Source: an uncultured Bacteroidales bacterium
Lineage (GTDB): Bacteria; Bacteroidota; Bacteroidia; Bacteroidales; Paludibacteraceae
NCBI GenBank assembly: GCA_946614295.1
Contig: CAMOGT010000001.1
Location: 48,854 to 112,853, forward strand
Direction of reading: 5' to 3'
Length of the DNA stretch: 64,000 nucleotides
How positions within the stretch are numbered: the stretch's first letter is position 1; every line of letters begins with the position of its first letter. The position numbers were made by a program, and so were the translations under genes. A model generated the notes under the pieces. The model was not told the DNA's origin, made no database searches, and was given only the letters and a program-made list of their open reading frames with translations. This document shows positions 52,535-62,422 of this stretch, one piece after another.

Positions 52535-53602
52535 ATGAAACGATTTCTTATTTTCTCTTTAGCAGCAATCTTTGCTTCGTCACTTTTCGCGCAGATTGTG
52601 CTTCCACAGACGTTTTTGGGCTTGACTATTGGCAAGACCCCAAAGAGTGAAGTTTCTTCGATTTTGAAATCGCAGGGCTTTGAACTCGTAGCACAGGAGG
52701 ACGTTAACGCAACTACCGCTCAATATATCTTCAGCGGTACGTATAAACATGAGGGAGTTGAGTTTCATACAATAGTCACAAGCTTCTTGAGTGATACCTT
52801 GTTTATCTTCTGCCCGCAGGACAGTTGCGGAGCAAACAGAGTAGCGGAAGTATCGGGAACTTTGCAGACGAATCTTGAAAAGAAATACGGTAGATTAGAG
52901 ACGGCTGATAGCACGCTGTTATTTATGATGCTCAAGGATAGTGCCGACCATTACGGAGTGGAGACTTGGTCGCGTATGGATGAACATACCATGCTTATCT
53001 CCATGAAGTCCGAAGCCAAGGTTACTTGCATGTACGTTGACCGGGATCTTTATTTTAACATGATGATGAAAGGTCTTATGCAATTGAGTGAAGCACTTAA
53101 TGATTTGCCGGACTACAAAGAGGAAAATAAAGTGTATGGTGTAGCCGGAGTGAAGTTCGGCGACGACATGGCTACTGTGAGAAGGGTGATTGCGGCAAAG
53201 AGTGACAAGCTGACTGACTCCGACGCGCACACTTTGACCTACTATAAGACCAAAATCGGAGGATCTACCTACGATTTTGCTACCTTCTATTTCATGCAAG
53301 GAAAAGGCTTGGTTTCCGTGAATCTGCAAAACGCTTTCTATTCCTGGAGAAAAGAGGAAGCGGAGATGGCTTATGAAGGCATCATTTCGCAATTCAAGCG
53401 TAAGTATTCTAATTTCCAAGTGCGCCAAGATGAGAGAGATGAAAAGATGTGTACCTGTGGCGCATATATTGACGGATATGACTATCCGCCTATTATCATC
53501 ACCTTCCAAAAGTCGCTGAGCAAAGGCGGTGATATTATGTACTACGTAATGGTTTCATATTACGAGATGAGAAAGGCAAATCTCTACGATGACGAAATAT
53601 AA
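52535..53602 (+). CDS. Secreted protein with two related domains
   Basis: 355 residues with a signal peptide (KRFLIFSLAAIFASSLFAQ). Two copies of a roughly 150-residue unit begin TFLGLTIGKTPKSEVSSIL (about 26) and VAGVKFGDDMATVRRVI (about 205). It looks like a periplasmic or lipoprotein-free secreted protein of Bacteroidota, function unknown. It follows the tRNA and precedes the methyltransferase gene by 21 bp without a visible promoter between, so it may be co-transcribed with the defence operon. Confidence 0.7.
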   Translation: MKRFLIFSLAAIFASSLFAQIVLPQTFLGLTIGKTPKSEVSSILKSQGFELVAQEDVNATTAQYIFSGTYKHEGVEFHTIVTSFLSDTLFIFCPQDSCGANRVAEVSGTLQTNLEKKYGRLETADSTLLFMMLKDSADHYGVETWSRMDEHTMLISMKSEAKVTCMYVDRDLYFNMMMKGLMQLSEALNDLPDYKEENKVYGVAGVKFGDDMATVRRVIAAKSDKLTDSDAHTLTYYKTKIGGSTYDFATFYFMQGKGLVSVNLQNAFYSWRKEEAEMAYEGIISQFKRKYSNFQVRQDERDEKMCTCGAYIDGYDYPPIIITFQKSLSKGGDIMYYVMVSYYEMRKANLYDDEI

Positions 53603-53623
53603 TCTAAATTAGGTATTGCATTT

Positions 53624-55402
53624 ATGATTGACAAGACGAAATTAGCTGAACGTATTCGTCAGATTGCAGGCTTATCAGATGACGAGAAGTCTTCGCTCCT
53701 TGCTTTGCTAAATGAGCAGAAGCGATATGGATTGGTTTGGGAAGATAAAGAGGAAGATGTCGAGAAGCAATTGCAGGACGAGTTGCCGGTATTGTTAGAG
53801 GTGGAAGACAAACGTCTACCGCTAGTAGAAGGAGCTCCGAACCACATCCTGATAGAGGGAGATAACCTCCATGCATTGACTTGCTTGAGCTATACGCATG
53901 AGGGCGCTATCGATGTCATCTACATTGATCCTCCGTATAACACAGGAAAGAAGGACTTTTTCTATAACGATAGTTATGTTGACAAAGACGATTCTTTTCG
54001 TCATAGTAAATGGCTTTCTTTTATGTCAAAACGATTGCGTATCGCTCGCCGTTTGTTATCGGATGAGGGAGTTATCTTCATTTCGATTGATGACAAAGAA
54101 CAGGCAGCATTAAAACTCCTCTGTGATGAAGTATTTGGAAGAGATAAATTTGTTACCTGCGTACCACGTATTACAAAATTACAAAGGTCTGCACAGGAGA
54201 AACATATGGATGTTTCGCATGACTATTTGCTTTGCTACTCTATAAAAGATGACTTTGCGCACATAACAGAAAGGGAATTTGACGAGAGTTCCGTAAAAAG
54301 GGACAATGTTGGTTTTTATCTTGAAGGAGATACGAAAGCTATTTTAGCTGACAAATCTAAAGGATACTCTGCGGGAGGAGATTACGATTTCGAATATAAT
54401 GGAAAGATTTATTCCCCCGTTGATAAGAACGGCGTAAGGAATCGTTGGTTATGGAAGCGCGAGAGAATGGAAGCAGCTGCAAAGTTAGGAATTTTGGTAG
54501 AAACTGCCAATTCCTTGAGAATGCAACTATATCTAGATGTGAAGTTTGATGATAAGACCAACACTATGGTTCCTAAGAATGCCAATTTGATTTTCCACAC
54601 ATCAGACTTTATGGTAGATAATCGTTTCTCCAATTCTACGGGAAGTACTGAGTTAAAAGATGTTGGAACGGACTTATTCACAAGGTTTAATAATCCTAAG
54701 CCGCTGGCATTCATTAAGTCCTTACTATTGTTGCAAGGAAAAGATAATGCTAAAGTTCTCGACTTCTTCGCAGGAAGTGGCACTACGCTTCATGCTGTTA
54801 TGCTACAGAATGCCGCAGACGGAGGGCAGCGTCAGTGCATATTGGTAACCAATAACGAAAATGGTATTTGTGAGAATGTGACCTATGAAAGAAATAAGCG
54901 CGTTATTCAGGGGTATACCAATGCCAAAGGTGATAAGGTGGAAGGACTGACTAATAACAATCTTCGTTACTACCGCACCGACTATGTGCCTCGTGAACGG
55001 ACGCAGCGCAACATGCGTGCTCTTGTCAATGCATCTACGGACTTGCTCTGTATTCAGAATAATCTTTATTCCGAGCGCGACTTCACCATTGATGGGAAGA
55101 AAGTTCGTAAGGACATCGCACGCTGGTTTGGTGGTATGCTGATTATCTACCGAGAAGAGTTTGCCGAGGAGATAGCAAATGAAATCGCAAAGATGGACTT
55201 AGGTGGTGAGAAACTGAAAGTATATATCTTCTCACCTGGTCGCTATGCTTTCGACGATGTCTTTGCTGATGTACTTGATAAAGTGGAATTGGTAGCCCTG
55301 CCTGCTGCAATTTACGATGCATATAAACGTGTTCTCCCTAAGCGCAAAGAGAAAACGTTTGAGGAAGAGGCAAAGGAAGATATCCCAACTACATTATTTT
55401 AA
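53624..55402 (+). CDS. Type III-like DNA adenine-N6 methyltransferase (Mod)
   Basis: 592 residues. The catalytic motif DPPYNTG (about 103-109) precedes the SAM-binding FFAGSGTT (about 378-385), the beta-class order found in type III Mod subunits. An N-terminal helical part (AERIRQIAGLSDDEKSSLLALL), a central target-recognition region and a C-terminal helical domain complete it. It modifies adenine in a specific sequence, which can't be inferred here. Followed after six bases by the helicase subunit. Confidence 0.92.
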   Translation: MIDKTKLAERIRQIAGLSDDEKSSLLALLNEQKRYGLVWEDKEEDVEKQLQDELPVLLEVEDKRLPLVEGAPNHILIEGDNLHALTCLSYTHEGAIDVIYIDPPYNTGKKDFFYNDSYVDKDDSFRHSKWLSFMSKRLRIARRLLSDEGVIFISIDDKEQAALKLLCDEVFGRDKFVTCVPRITKLQRSAQEKHMDVSHDYLLCYSIKDDFAHITEREFDESSVKRDNVGFYLEGDTKAILADKSKGYSAGGDYDFEYNGKIYSPVDKNGVRNRWLWKRERMEAAAKLGILVETANSLRMQLYLDVKFDDKTNTMVPKNANLIFHTSDFMVDNRFSNSTGSTELKDVGTDLFTRFNNPKPLAFIKSLLLLQGKDNAKVLDFFAGSGTTLHAVMLQNAADGGQRQCILVTNNENGICENVTYERNKRVIQGYTNAKGDKVEGLTNNNLRYYRTDYVPRERTQRNMRALVNASTDLLCIQNNLYSERDFTIDGKKVRKDIARWFGGMLIIYREEFAEEIANEIAKMDLGGEKLKVYIFSPGRYAFDDVFADVLDKVELVALPAAIYDAYKRVLPKRKEKTFEEEAKEDIPTTLF

Positions 55403-55408
55403 GAGCCT

Positions 55409-57745
55409 ATGAAAAGCCTACAATATCAACAGAATGCAATAGCGGAGTTAGTAGAGAAAACTGTTACTTTACTCCGTTTGAGCGGGAAGCGTCAACAACT
55501 GATTTTCAAAGCGCCTACGGGTGCCGGTAAGACAGTGATGGCGCAGGAGATGTTAGCACGTCTGACGGAAGAATTGCAGCAACGTGGCGATAGCCCGGTA
55601 CGCGAGGTCACTTATATATGGATAGCCCCGAATAAGTTGCACCAGCAGAGTTATCTAAAAATGCGGGAGTATTTCTCCGGCACACGTTTGCTTCGTGCGG
55701 TAATGTATGACGAAATGGATTTGACAGATGGCACATTGCATCCGGGAGAAATCTTGTTCGTCAATTGGGAGAGTATCAACAAAGACAAGAATGTTATTGT
55801 GCGTGATACCGAGCAGAATAATTCTCTCTTTGAGATGGCGCGCCGTACGCAAGCCGCCGGCATACCTATCATTGTGATTATAGACGAAGAGCATCTGTTC
55901 TGGTCAAAGACCGCCGACAAGTCAAAGGCTGTACTTGACAACATTAACCCCAAGGTGGAAGTGCGTATTAGTGCTACGCCGAAGACGCATTCTGATACGA
56001 TAGTTAATATTCCGCGTGACCTTGTGGTTCGTGAGGAGATGATCAAGAAACAGGTCATCTTGAATCCAAATTTCAAGACAGAGTATCGCACGGATGAGGA
56101 ATTGAACGAGAACCTTATTCGCGCAGCCCTCGCAAAGCGCAATGAAATTGCTAATGCATACAGGGCTTTAGGCGTGAATATCAATCCGCTTCTACTCATT
56201 CAGTTACCGAACGACACATCTGAATCCTTGACGGCTGAGGATGCAAAGATTGCCGAACAGGTGAAGCAATACTTGCGCGTCATTCATCATATAGACGAGC
56301 AGAATGGCAAGTTAGCCATTTGGCTATCAAACGAGAAAGCCAATTTGCCGAACCTGGAGCAGAATGACAACTTGGCAGAAGTGCTTCTTTTCAAGCAAGC
56401 CATTGCGTTAGGATGGGACTGTCCGCGTGCAGCTGTTTTGCTTATCTTCCGTAAGTTGCAGAGTAATGTGTTCACTGTGCAGACGGTTGGTCGTATACTT
56501 CGTATGCCGGAACAGCATTTCTACACCAACAATCTGCTTAATATCGGTTATGTTTATACGGACATTGCCCGTGAGCAAATTCAGATTGTTGCGGAAGATA
56601 TGGATTACTTAAATAAGGACGTAATCCAAGCAGTACGTCGCGAGAACCTACAGAACGTATCACTGCCTTCTTTCTACAGCGTATATAAGAGTGCAGACCG
56701 TAACCGTTTGGGTCCGGACTTTAAGAAGGTGCTGATAGATGAGTTCAAGAATCGCTGGACGCTTGATCACCAACCGACGCTATTTGCTTTTGAGGAAGCT
56801 GATGATGAGGACTTCAAACCGATGCTTGCAACAGAGAATAAAGCTGCTGCACGCAACCGCGAGCGAGTGAATGGGAAAATACGTCTGGATGTGCGCAATA
56901 TCAATGTAGAAATACCGACCAATGTGGTATTCCAGAATGATGAAGGTATTGTTGATGCCAGCGAGAAGCACAAGTTTGCGCGTAGCATGGGGGAAGTGAA
57001 TGTGATTTACCTTGACTTCTGCCGGTCGATGCTCGGCGGTTTCGAGAAAGCACACTCAACAGATGTATTGGCTGGCTATCTATGTGATGCAATGGAAGAG
57101 TTATTTGATATCTTTGAGACGGACGCGAAGAAAGTCATTCTTTTCCATGGCAATCGTCCTAAGTTCGTAGATGTTATAGGCAAAGCCTTGGAGCGTTATA
57201 GCAATCGTATCGCCAAGCGTCAGAAAGAGGCTAAGCAGCGTGCTTTTGAGCAATATGATTGGGAAGTGCCGTCCGATAGATTATACAAACAAGAGACGCA
57301 TGTGGTAGTGCAGGAGGTGAAGGACCATGCTTTGATACCGTTTGTAGAACTGAAGGAGGTTTCTACTCCGGAGAAGCACTTCTCGGCATTCTTGGAAGAG
57401 AACAAGCAGTTTATTGACTGGTGGTACAAGAATGGCGACGAGGGCAAGCAGCATTACTCCATTCCATATATCAATTCGCAGGGCGAAAAGGCACTCTTCT
57501 ATGTGGACTTCATTATCCGCATGAAGAATGGACGCGTTTATCTGTTTGACACCAAATCGGAAGCAAGTGATCCAGAGGCTCCGAACAAGCACAACGCATT
57601 GATAGATTACATGGAGATACAGGGGGACGATTTGCGCGGTGGTGTGATTATTGAGAACAATGGAGTTTGGTACTACTCGCGTTTCCATATTGAGAACACG
57701 ACAGACCTGACCGGCTGGGATGCATTCTTCCCTAATGAAGCATGA
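55409..57745 (+). CDS. Type III-like restriction subunit: SF2 helicase with nuclease domain (Res)
   Basis: 778 residues. Helicase motifs: Walker A APTGAGKT (35-42), DEEH box (about 157-160), SATPKTH (about 189) and QTVGRILRMPE (about 359). The C-terminal PD-(D/E)xK nuclease has YVDFIIRM (about 691) and FDTKSE (about 712). Matches a Res subunit that translocates and cuts unmodified DNA in a complex with Mod. Near its expected full length. Next gene starts 22 bp later. Confidence 0.9.
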   Translation: MKSLQYQQNAIAELVEKTVTLLRLSGKRQQLIFKAPTGAGKTVMAQEMLARLTEELQQRGDSPVREVTYIWIAPNKLHQQSYLKMREYFSGTRLLRAVMYDEMDLTDGTLHPGEILFVNWESINKDKNVIVRDTEQNNSLFEMARRTQAAGIPIIVIIDEEHLFWSKTADKSKAVLDNINPKVEVRISATPKTHSDTIVNIPRDLVVREEMIKKQVILNPNFKTEYRTDEELNENLIRAALAKRNEIANAYRALGVNINPLLLIQLPNDTSESLTAEDAKIAEQVKQYLRVIHHIDEQNGKLAIWLSNEKANLPNLEQNDNLAEVLLFKQAIALGWDCPRAAVLLIFRKLQSNVFTVQTVGRILRMPEQHFYTNNLLNIGYVYTDIAREQIQIVAEDMDYLNKDVIQAVRRENLQNVSLPSFYSVYKSADRNRLGPDFKKVLIDEFKNRWTLDHQPTLFAFEEADDEDFKPMLATENKAAARNRERVNGKIRLDVRNINVEIPTNVVFQNDEGIVDASEKHKFARSMGEVNVIYLDFCRSMLGGFEKAHSTDVLAGYLCDAMEELFDIFETDAKKVILFHGNRPKFVDVIGKALERYSNRIAKRQKEAKQRAFEQYDWEVPSDRLYKQETHVVVQEVKDHALIPFVELKEVSTPEKHFSAFLEENKQFIDWWYKNGDEGKQHYSIPYINSQGEKALFYVDFIIRMKNGRVYLFDTKSEASDPEAPNKHNALIDYMEIQGDDLRGGVIIENNGVWYYSRFHIENTTDLTGWDAFFPNEA

Positions 57746-57767
57746 TTAACCTATAAAATGTAAGCAT

Positions 57768-57980
57768 ATGAGTAAAGGAATTGACAGTGTTTTTCTCCAC
57801 TATGGCGTTCGTCGCGACGACATGGCTCTTATCGAGCAGGCATGTCGGGACAACGACATTCAGCCAGATTGGTTGAAGGAGCAAATTCTAAAGCCCTACC
57901 ATGAGCAGCGCGACGAGATGGTAGATGAGAAAGAAATTAAGAAAGTTATTAACCGTGCTCTAAAGAATCTACCAAAATGA
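57768..57980 (+). CDS. Small protein between Res and the DndD-like ATPase
   Basis: 70 residues, helical, charged: FLHYGVRRDDMALIEQAC and NDIQPDWLKEQILKPYHEQR. Genes of this size and position accompany DNA modification systems with SMC-like ATPases (from memory, not verified). The stop overlaps the ATG of the next gene (ATGA), implying co-translation. Possibly a structural bridge between modules. Confidence 0.75.
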   Translation: MSKGIDSVFLHYGVRRDDMALIEQACRDNDIQPDWLKEQILKPYHEQRDEMVDEKEIKKVINRALKNLPK

Positions 57981-59989
57981 AAATTCAACGTATAAAAGCC
58001 GAGAACTACAAAACGTATCGTTCTCTGGACCTTTCTTTAGAGGTCACCGACCAGCAACCCATCATCTTGATCGGTGGTGCTAACGGTTGCGGTAAAACAA
58101 CTCTCTTTGATGCCATCTACCATGCGCTATACGGCTTAGAGATTCGCAGTGCCAAGGAGTTTGATGAATTATTTAACGCGGGCGTTAAAGTAGCTGAAGG
58201 AATCGACTCAAAGGCTATCACTTTGGAGATAACCTTTACCGGTCATGTGCTCCAAAACGAGATTCAGTACCTTCTTCGTCGGACATATACTTTGTTTGAA
58301 GGACAAGTGCGCGAACAAGTATTGCTGAACATGGGAGGTAATACTTATACGTATGGTACAGCCACACCGGTTCGTCAGCGTCAGGAGAACGAAGAGGTGG
58401 TCAATAAAATAATTGCCGCTAACCTGCCGCGCGAATTAAGCAAATATTTCTTGTTCGACGCGATGAAGACGAGTGAACTCGTAAAGGAGGAGCAGATCTC
58501 TGCGCTCATTATGCAGAATATCAATTCTGTCATGGGCTTCAATAAGTATGAGCAGTTGCGTAGTGCTGCAGCTCAACTATTGGGAGAGCGCAAAGCTGAG
58601 CGTCTGCGCAATGAGCAAGAACGCATGGAGTACCAGAATCTCTTGGAAGAAAAGCGCAAGAAGGAGCGTGAAATGGGCTTACTTACCCAGAAATATAAGG
58701 AAACGCTGGAGTATGCAAACGACAATAAAGATGCCTACGAGCAGTTATTGGAGGGTAGAAATGCTGATGACGTTACTCGTGACAAGATGAAGCAATTGGA
58801 GCAATCCATTCAGCAGTATGGTCGCGATGAGAAGCAATATCGTGCTGACGCTGACAACTTGGCAAAGGAGATAGAGGCTCAAGTAATCTATCCTCGTTTG
58901 GCGGAGCGTATTCACCACGAGGTTGAGATTATCTTGGCGGACAAACAACGCATCCAAAACGAAAGTGGTCAGGTATTGAATACCGCCCAAGTGGAGCGTG
59001 TTGTTAGGGCCGTTGCTGAAATCATGGTGCAGAAATATGACTATACAATGCCGATTGATGCTTCTTCAATGGCGGGCCTCATCATTGAGAAAGCGCAACA
59101 GTTACAGAAAGTGCAAGACCAATATGCTTACCTTAATACAATTGACATTCAGGTATTGGAGAAACTAATACATGATGCTTATGTCAATCCTTTCATTGCA
59201 CTTGATGAACGCCGTGAGCGCTTGAACAACGAATTAAGAGAATTGCCTCGTCGCCGTGAGCAATTGCAGGAATATCATAAACTTATCAATCAGCATGACT
59301 TCTCGCTCATCGAGAACTATCAGAACAATGAGCGTCGCAGCAATGAACTGAAGAAGCAAATTGCGGATTTAAAAGACGAGATTTCCAAGATGGAGAAGCG
59401 TCTGAAGACGTTCGATTATGATGTTCCGCAGGAGCCAGACCCGCAGTTTGAGATGCTTGAAAAACTGCCGCAGTTCTTCAAGAGTCTTTCCGTTCAGTTG
59501 TTGCGTCAAAAGAAGTCGAACATTGAGCGCAAAATGAAGGACCTGCTCAATGAAAATCTTGTCGTATACGCGGGCGTGATTGGAAGAGTTGAACTTTCTA
59601 CTATTGATTCAGATGATATCACGTTCAAGATTTTCCACTTGGACGGTAATGAGATTCACTTGAGCCAACTCAATGCCGGAGCAAAGCAGACGGTTATGCA
59701 AGTCCTTCTGAAGGTATTGTATGACCTTGGTGATTATGATCCACCTGTAATGATTGATACCGTCATGGGCGTGCTTGACAAGCAAAGCCGTGAGACGATT
59801 ATGGAGCATTACTTCCCGCAGTTGGCAAGACAGACCATTCTCCTCTCAACCGATACGGAGATTACCGCAGAGCATGACTTGGAGAAGCTTTCTGCTTTCA
59901 TTGCTCATGCGTACACGCTGCATCGCGACAAGCATCTGCAGTGTACCACGATTTCGGAAGATTATTTTGGTGAAACCATTAAAGACTGA
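57977..59989 (+). CDS. DndD-like SMC/RecN-type ATPase
   Basis: 670 residues. Walker A GGANGCGKTT (33-42) after LRL-type strands; long coiled coil (about 205-300 and 410-510) with NLLEEKRKKEREMGLLTQKY; signature LNAGAKQT and Walker B PPVMIDTVMGVLD near the C-terminus. The domain order, size, the FLFDAMKTSELV element and the VMIDTxxGxLD form resemble DndD of the phosphorothioation system rather than RecN, SbcC or Rad50 (no zinc hook seen). In Dnd, DndD is an ATPase likely acting on DNA structure. Confidence 0.82.
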   Translation: MKIQRIKAENYKTYRSLDLSLEVTDQQPIILIGGANGCGKTTLFDAIYHALYGLEIRSAKEFDELFNAGVKVAEGIDSKAITLEITFTGHVLQNEIQYLLRRTYTLFEGQVREQVLLNMGGNTYTYGTATPVRQRQENEEVVNKIIAANLPRELSKYFLFDAMKTSELVKEEQISALIMQNINSVMGFNKYEQLRSAAAQLLGERKAERLRNEQERMEYQNLLEEKRKKEREMGLLTQKYKETLEYANDNKDAYEQLLEGRNADDVTRDKMKQLEQSIQQYGRDEKQYRADADNLAKEIEAQVIYPRLAERIHHEVEIILADKQRIQNESGQVLNTAQVERVVRAVAEIMVQKYDYTMPIDASSMAGLIIEKAQQLQKVQDQYAYLNTIDIQVLEKLIHDAYVNPFIALDERRERLNNELRELPRRREQLQEYHKLINQHDFSLIENYQNNERRSNELKKQIADLKDEISKMEKRLKTFDYDVPQEPDPQFEMLEKLPQFFKSLSVQLLRQKKSNIERKMKDLLNENLVVYAGVIGRVELSTIDSDDITFKIFHLDGNEIHLSQLNAGAKQTVMQVLLKVLYDLGDYDPPVMIDTVMGVLDKQSRETIMEHYFPQLARQTILLSTDTEITAEHDLEKLSAFIAHAYTLHRDKHLQCTTISEDYFGETIKD

Positions 59990-59994
59990 CAGCC

Positions 59995-61593
59995 ATGAAA
60001 TTAGACAAAGTACGTTTAGAAGGCCTTCGTTTCACGGAAGGATTCCAAGATACAATGAATGAGTTGAAGCAATTGTTTGAGCAACGTATCAACTTAACTG
60101 AGTATTCAGACTATGTTCAGCCTGTCAAAATCCAACTTAGTCCGGTTATGCGTATCTGTTTGATGGTCGGCTTAAGCGACCCAGCAGAACGTGATTTGAC
60201 CGTAGCGAACTCTCTTCAGATTGCCAAGAATACAGAACCGCTTCCCGGTACATTCTTCACGAAGGGCAACACCAAAGATGTCATCTCTACACTCATTAAG
60301 TTACGTTACCATGATGTGGATGCAGAATGGGAAAGCTCCGTATTCATGAGCAAATTAGTTGCGCAAGAGATGCTGCGTGGTAAGCAAATGCTTATGAAAG
60401 AAGGTGCAATAGATGACTGGTTATTATATGCACCTCGCCGTGGAGGTAAGACTTTAACGGATATTCCGGAACTTAACCTCAACATCGGTAAGTACGAAAA
60501 TGGCATGGACGCTCTGCTCGACATCAATAGTCGTCAGATTGCCAACACGCAGATTCTTGTTGCTGGAACCACCGGTAGTGGTAAGTCAAATCTGCTTTCA
60601 GTTCTGCTGAATCAGATACGTACTGCATCTGCTGATACGCATTATCCGGTTAACTTCCTCCTCTTTGACTATAAGGGAGAGTTCTCTGACCCAATGAACG
60701 CGAGCTGGTTGCAGAAATTTGAGGTTGACCAATCTTGTTTGCTTGACCCGATACGTCACCCGCTACCGTTCACTCCATTCAAAGATTTTACCGGTCGGCC
60801 AATCAATGAAGTAAACTTGTATGCTACTTCGTTGGCAACCGCTTTGCAAGCAATCTCTCGTGCCCAGATTGGTGCGAACATGAATGAGCGTTTGAGCCGC
60901 GCTGTGATTGAGGCTTATAAGAGCAAAGAGTTTGCTCCTATTACATTCTCGGATATTTTGGACGAGTATGTTGCTCAATTGCCTGAAAACAAACGCGATT
61001 CTACGGATAGCATTATTTCAGTACTCAATCAGTTAGTGCGCAACAATATCTTTGCTGACAAGGATGAGATCAATCTGCTCAACGATAGTTACATTATCAA
61101 TTTGGCTCAGTTCCCGAAAGAGGACGTTATGGCAAAAGCCATCGTTTACTTCGTGATTGCCAAATTGAATAACATCTATGAGCAATTGGAGAAGCAGGCT
61201 GTCAATGATGAACGTGTTGAGATACGTCACTTCACTATCATTGACGAGGCTCACTATATGCTGGGCTTCGAGAACAAGCCACTGCAGAACCTGATTGCAG
61301 TAGGTCGCAACAAGGGTATGAGTATTATTCTTGCTACGCAGAATATGGAACAGTTCAAGTCGAAGTTCTTTGACTTCTATGCAAACGCTCAGTACCCGCT
61401 CTTGATGCGTCAGCAACAACAAAACGACCAAATCCTGAAGGATCTGTTTGGCGTTAATGGCGTTGCTTTGCAGGAACTTAAAGCGGCTATTGCTGGTTTG
61501 CAGAAAGGCGAACTAATTACCAAAGATGCGACCAATATGGCACTCGGCTTAGGTAAGCATTGGAAGAAGATAAAAGTAACTCATCTAATCTAA
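59995..61593 (+). CDS. HerA/FtsK-type ATPase with DndE-like N-terminal domain
   Basis: 532 residues. The N-terminal 130 residues (VRLEGLRFTEGFQDTMNELK, then LSPVMRICLMVGLSD) resemble DndE, which binds nicked DNA and interacts with DndD. The rest is an ATPase with Walker A GTTGSGKS (about 192-199), Walker B in HFTIIDEAHYML (about 417-428) and an arginine-containing C-terminus, as in HerA. The fusion would place a DNA-recognition domain on a translocase. Start is five bases after the DndD-like gene. The DndE assignment is by eye, moderate. Confidence 0.75.
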   Translation: MKLDKVRLEGLRFTEGFQDTMNELKQLFEQRINLTEYSDYVQPVKIQLSPVMRICLMVGLSDPAERDLTVANSLQIAKNTEPLPGTFFTKGNTKDVISTLIKLRYHDVDAEWESSVFMSKLVAQEMLRGKQMLMKEGAIDDWLLYAPRRGGKTLTDIPELNLNIGKYENGMDALLDINSRQIANTQILVAGTTGSGKSNLLSVLLNQIRTASADTHYPVNFLLFDYKGEFSDPMNASWLQKFEVDQSCLLDPIRHPLPFTPFKDFTGRPINEVNLYATSLATALQAISRAQIGANMNERLSRAVIEAYKSKEFAPITFSDILDEYVAQLPENKRDSTDSIISVLNQLVRNNIFADKDEINLLNDSYIINLAQFPKEDVMAKAIVYFVIAKLNNIYEQLEKQAVNDERVEIRHFTIIDEAHYMLGFENKPLQNLIAVGRNKGMSIILATQNMEQFKSKFFDFYANAQYPLLMRQQQQNDQILKDLFGVNGVALQELKAAIAGLQKGELITKDATNMALGLGKHWKKIKVTHLI

Positions 61594-61599
61594 TAGTTT

Positions 61600-62193
61600 A
61601 TGGAAGACCTGAAAAAGATGTATCAAGCTATTGAGATGCTTGAACAATTAGGGCTACCCGTTTCTTTGGAGCAAAAGCAGGCTCTACGGAGAATGGAGAA
61701 TGACTATCTGGAACAGAATATCATTCCTTCGTTAGAGGAATTGATAAAGTCCGAAGTTGAAGATTTAAAATATGGATTTCATCTTCTTGTAACCTACCAA
61801 CCGGAGGAAGGGCTATCTATTAAGCAGATAGAGAAAAAGACGGTTGCGCAGGCATCCTCGGATATAGACAATCAAGATAGGAAAGTGCGCAATTATATTC
61901 GTGTTACATATCCTGACGGAAAGGTTACAGAGGATAACAAGGTGTGGAAAACCATGGTTGCTGTTATTGAATACGCAGGACCTGCGCGGGTAGAAGCCCT
62001 GAATATTATGTGCGGTCCGTTGAATATCATTCAGAATGACCCCAATGCATTTGGAAAATTCTCTTCGCCAAAGGAACTTTCCACCGGTCAATATGTGGAT
62101 GCATATTCAGATACAAAGACCAAGTTTAGGCATCTCAACGAAATCAACAGCAGGCTTCAGTTAGGTCTAAAGTTGGAACAAATTACTTTGTAA
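61600..62193 (+). CDS. Protein of unknown function in the defence operon
   Basis: 197 residues. The N-terminal part is helical (MYQAIEMLEQLGLPVS, MENDYLEQNIIPSLEELI). The C-terminal half contains VTYPDGKVTEDNKVWKTMV followed by IEYAGPARVEALNI, a domain pattern I associate with restriction-linked or abortive-infection genes (not verified). Six bases separate it from the HerA-like gene, so it belongs to the same transcription unit. Confidence 0.7.
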   Translation: MEDLKKMYQAIEMLEQLGLPVSLEQKQALRRMENDYLEQNIIPSLEELIKSEVEDLKYGFHLLVTYQPEEGLSIKQIEKKTVAQASSDIDNQDRKVRNYIRVTYPDGKVTEDNKVWKTMVAVIEYAGPARVEALNIMCGPLNIIQNDPNAFGKFSSPKELSTGQYVDAYSDTKTKFRHLNEINSRLQLGLKLEQITL

Positions 62194-62197
62194 CTTT

Positions 62198-62422
62198 ATG
62201 GGCTACTACATTCTTTGTCTTCTGGTTGATTTGGTACTGGTGATATTAGCCATCGGTTTCTTGAGTTGCATGTTTTGCTACGACTATGACATTGAGTGGA
62301 CTGGAGGTGTCTGGTTTCTTTCTGTTGCCATTGTTTTGGCAATTGCAGGACTTTCGTTTTGGCTACTTTGTAAGTTCCTTGATAGGAACGACCATAAAAA
62401 GTTAAAGGAAGATAAAGAATGA
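62198..62422 (+). CDS. Small membrane protein
   Basis: 74 residues with two transmembrane helices (about 3-24 and 38-60) and a charged C-terminus (DRNDHKKLKEDKE). Four bases after the previous stop and overlapping the next start. Possibly a membrane component of the system; evidence only positional. Confidence 0.65.
   Translation: MGYYILCLLVDLVLVILAIGFLSCMFCYDYDIEWTGGVWFLSVAIVLAIAGLSFWLLCKFLDRNDHKKLKEDKE

Noticed and set aside
53624..61593. Complete phosphorothioation (Dnd) system
   Set aside because: The sulfur-transfer proteins DndC and DndA are not visible; a methyltransferase and a type III-like helicase-nuclease take that position.
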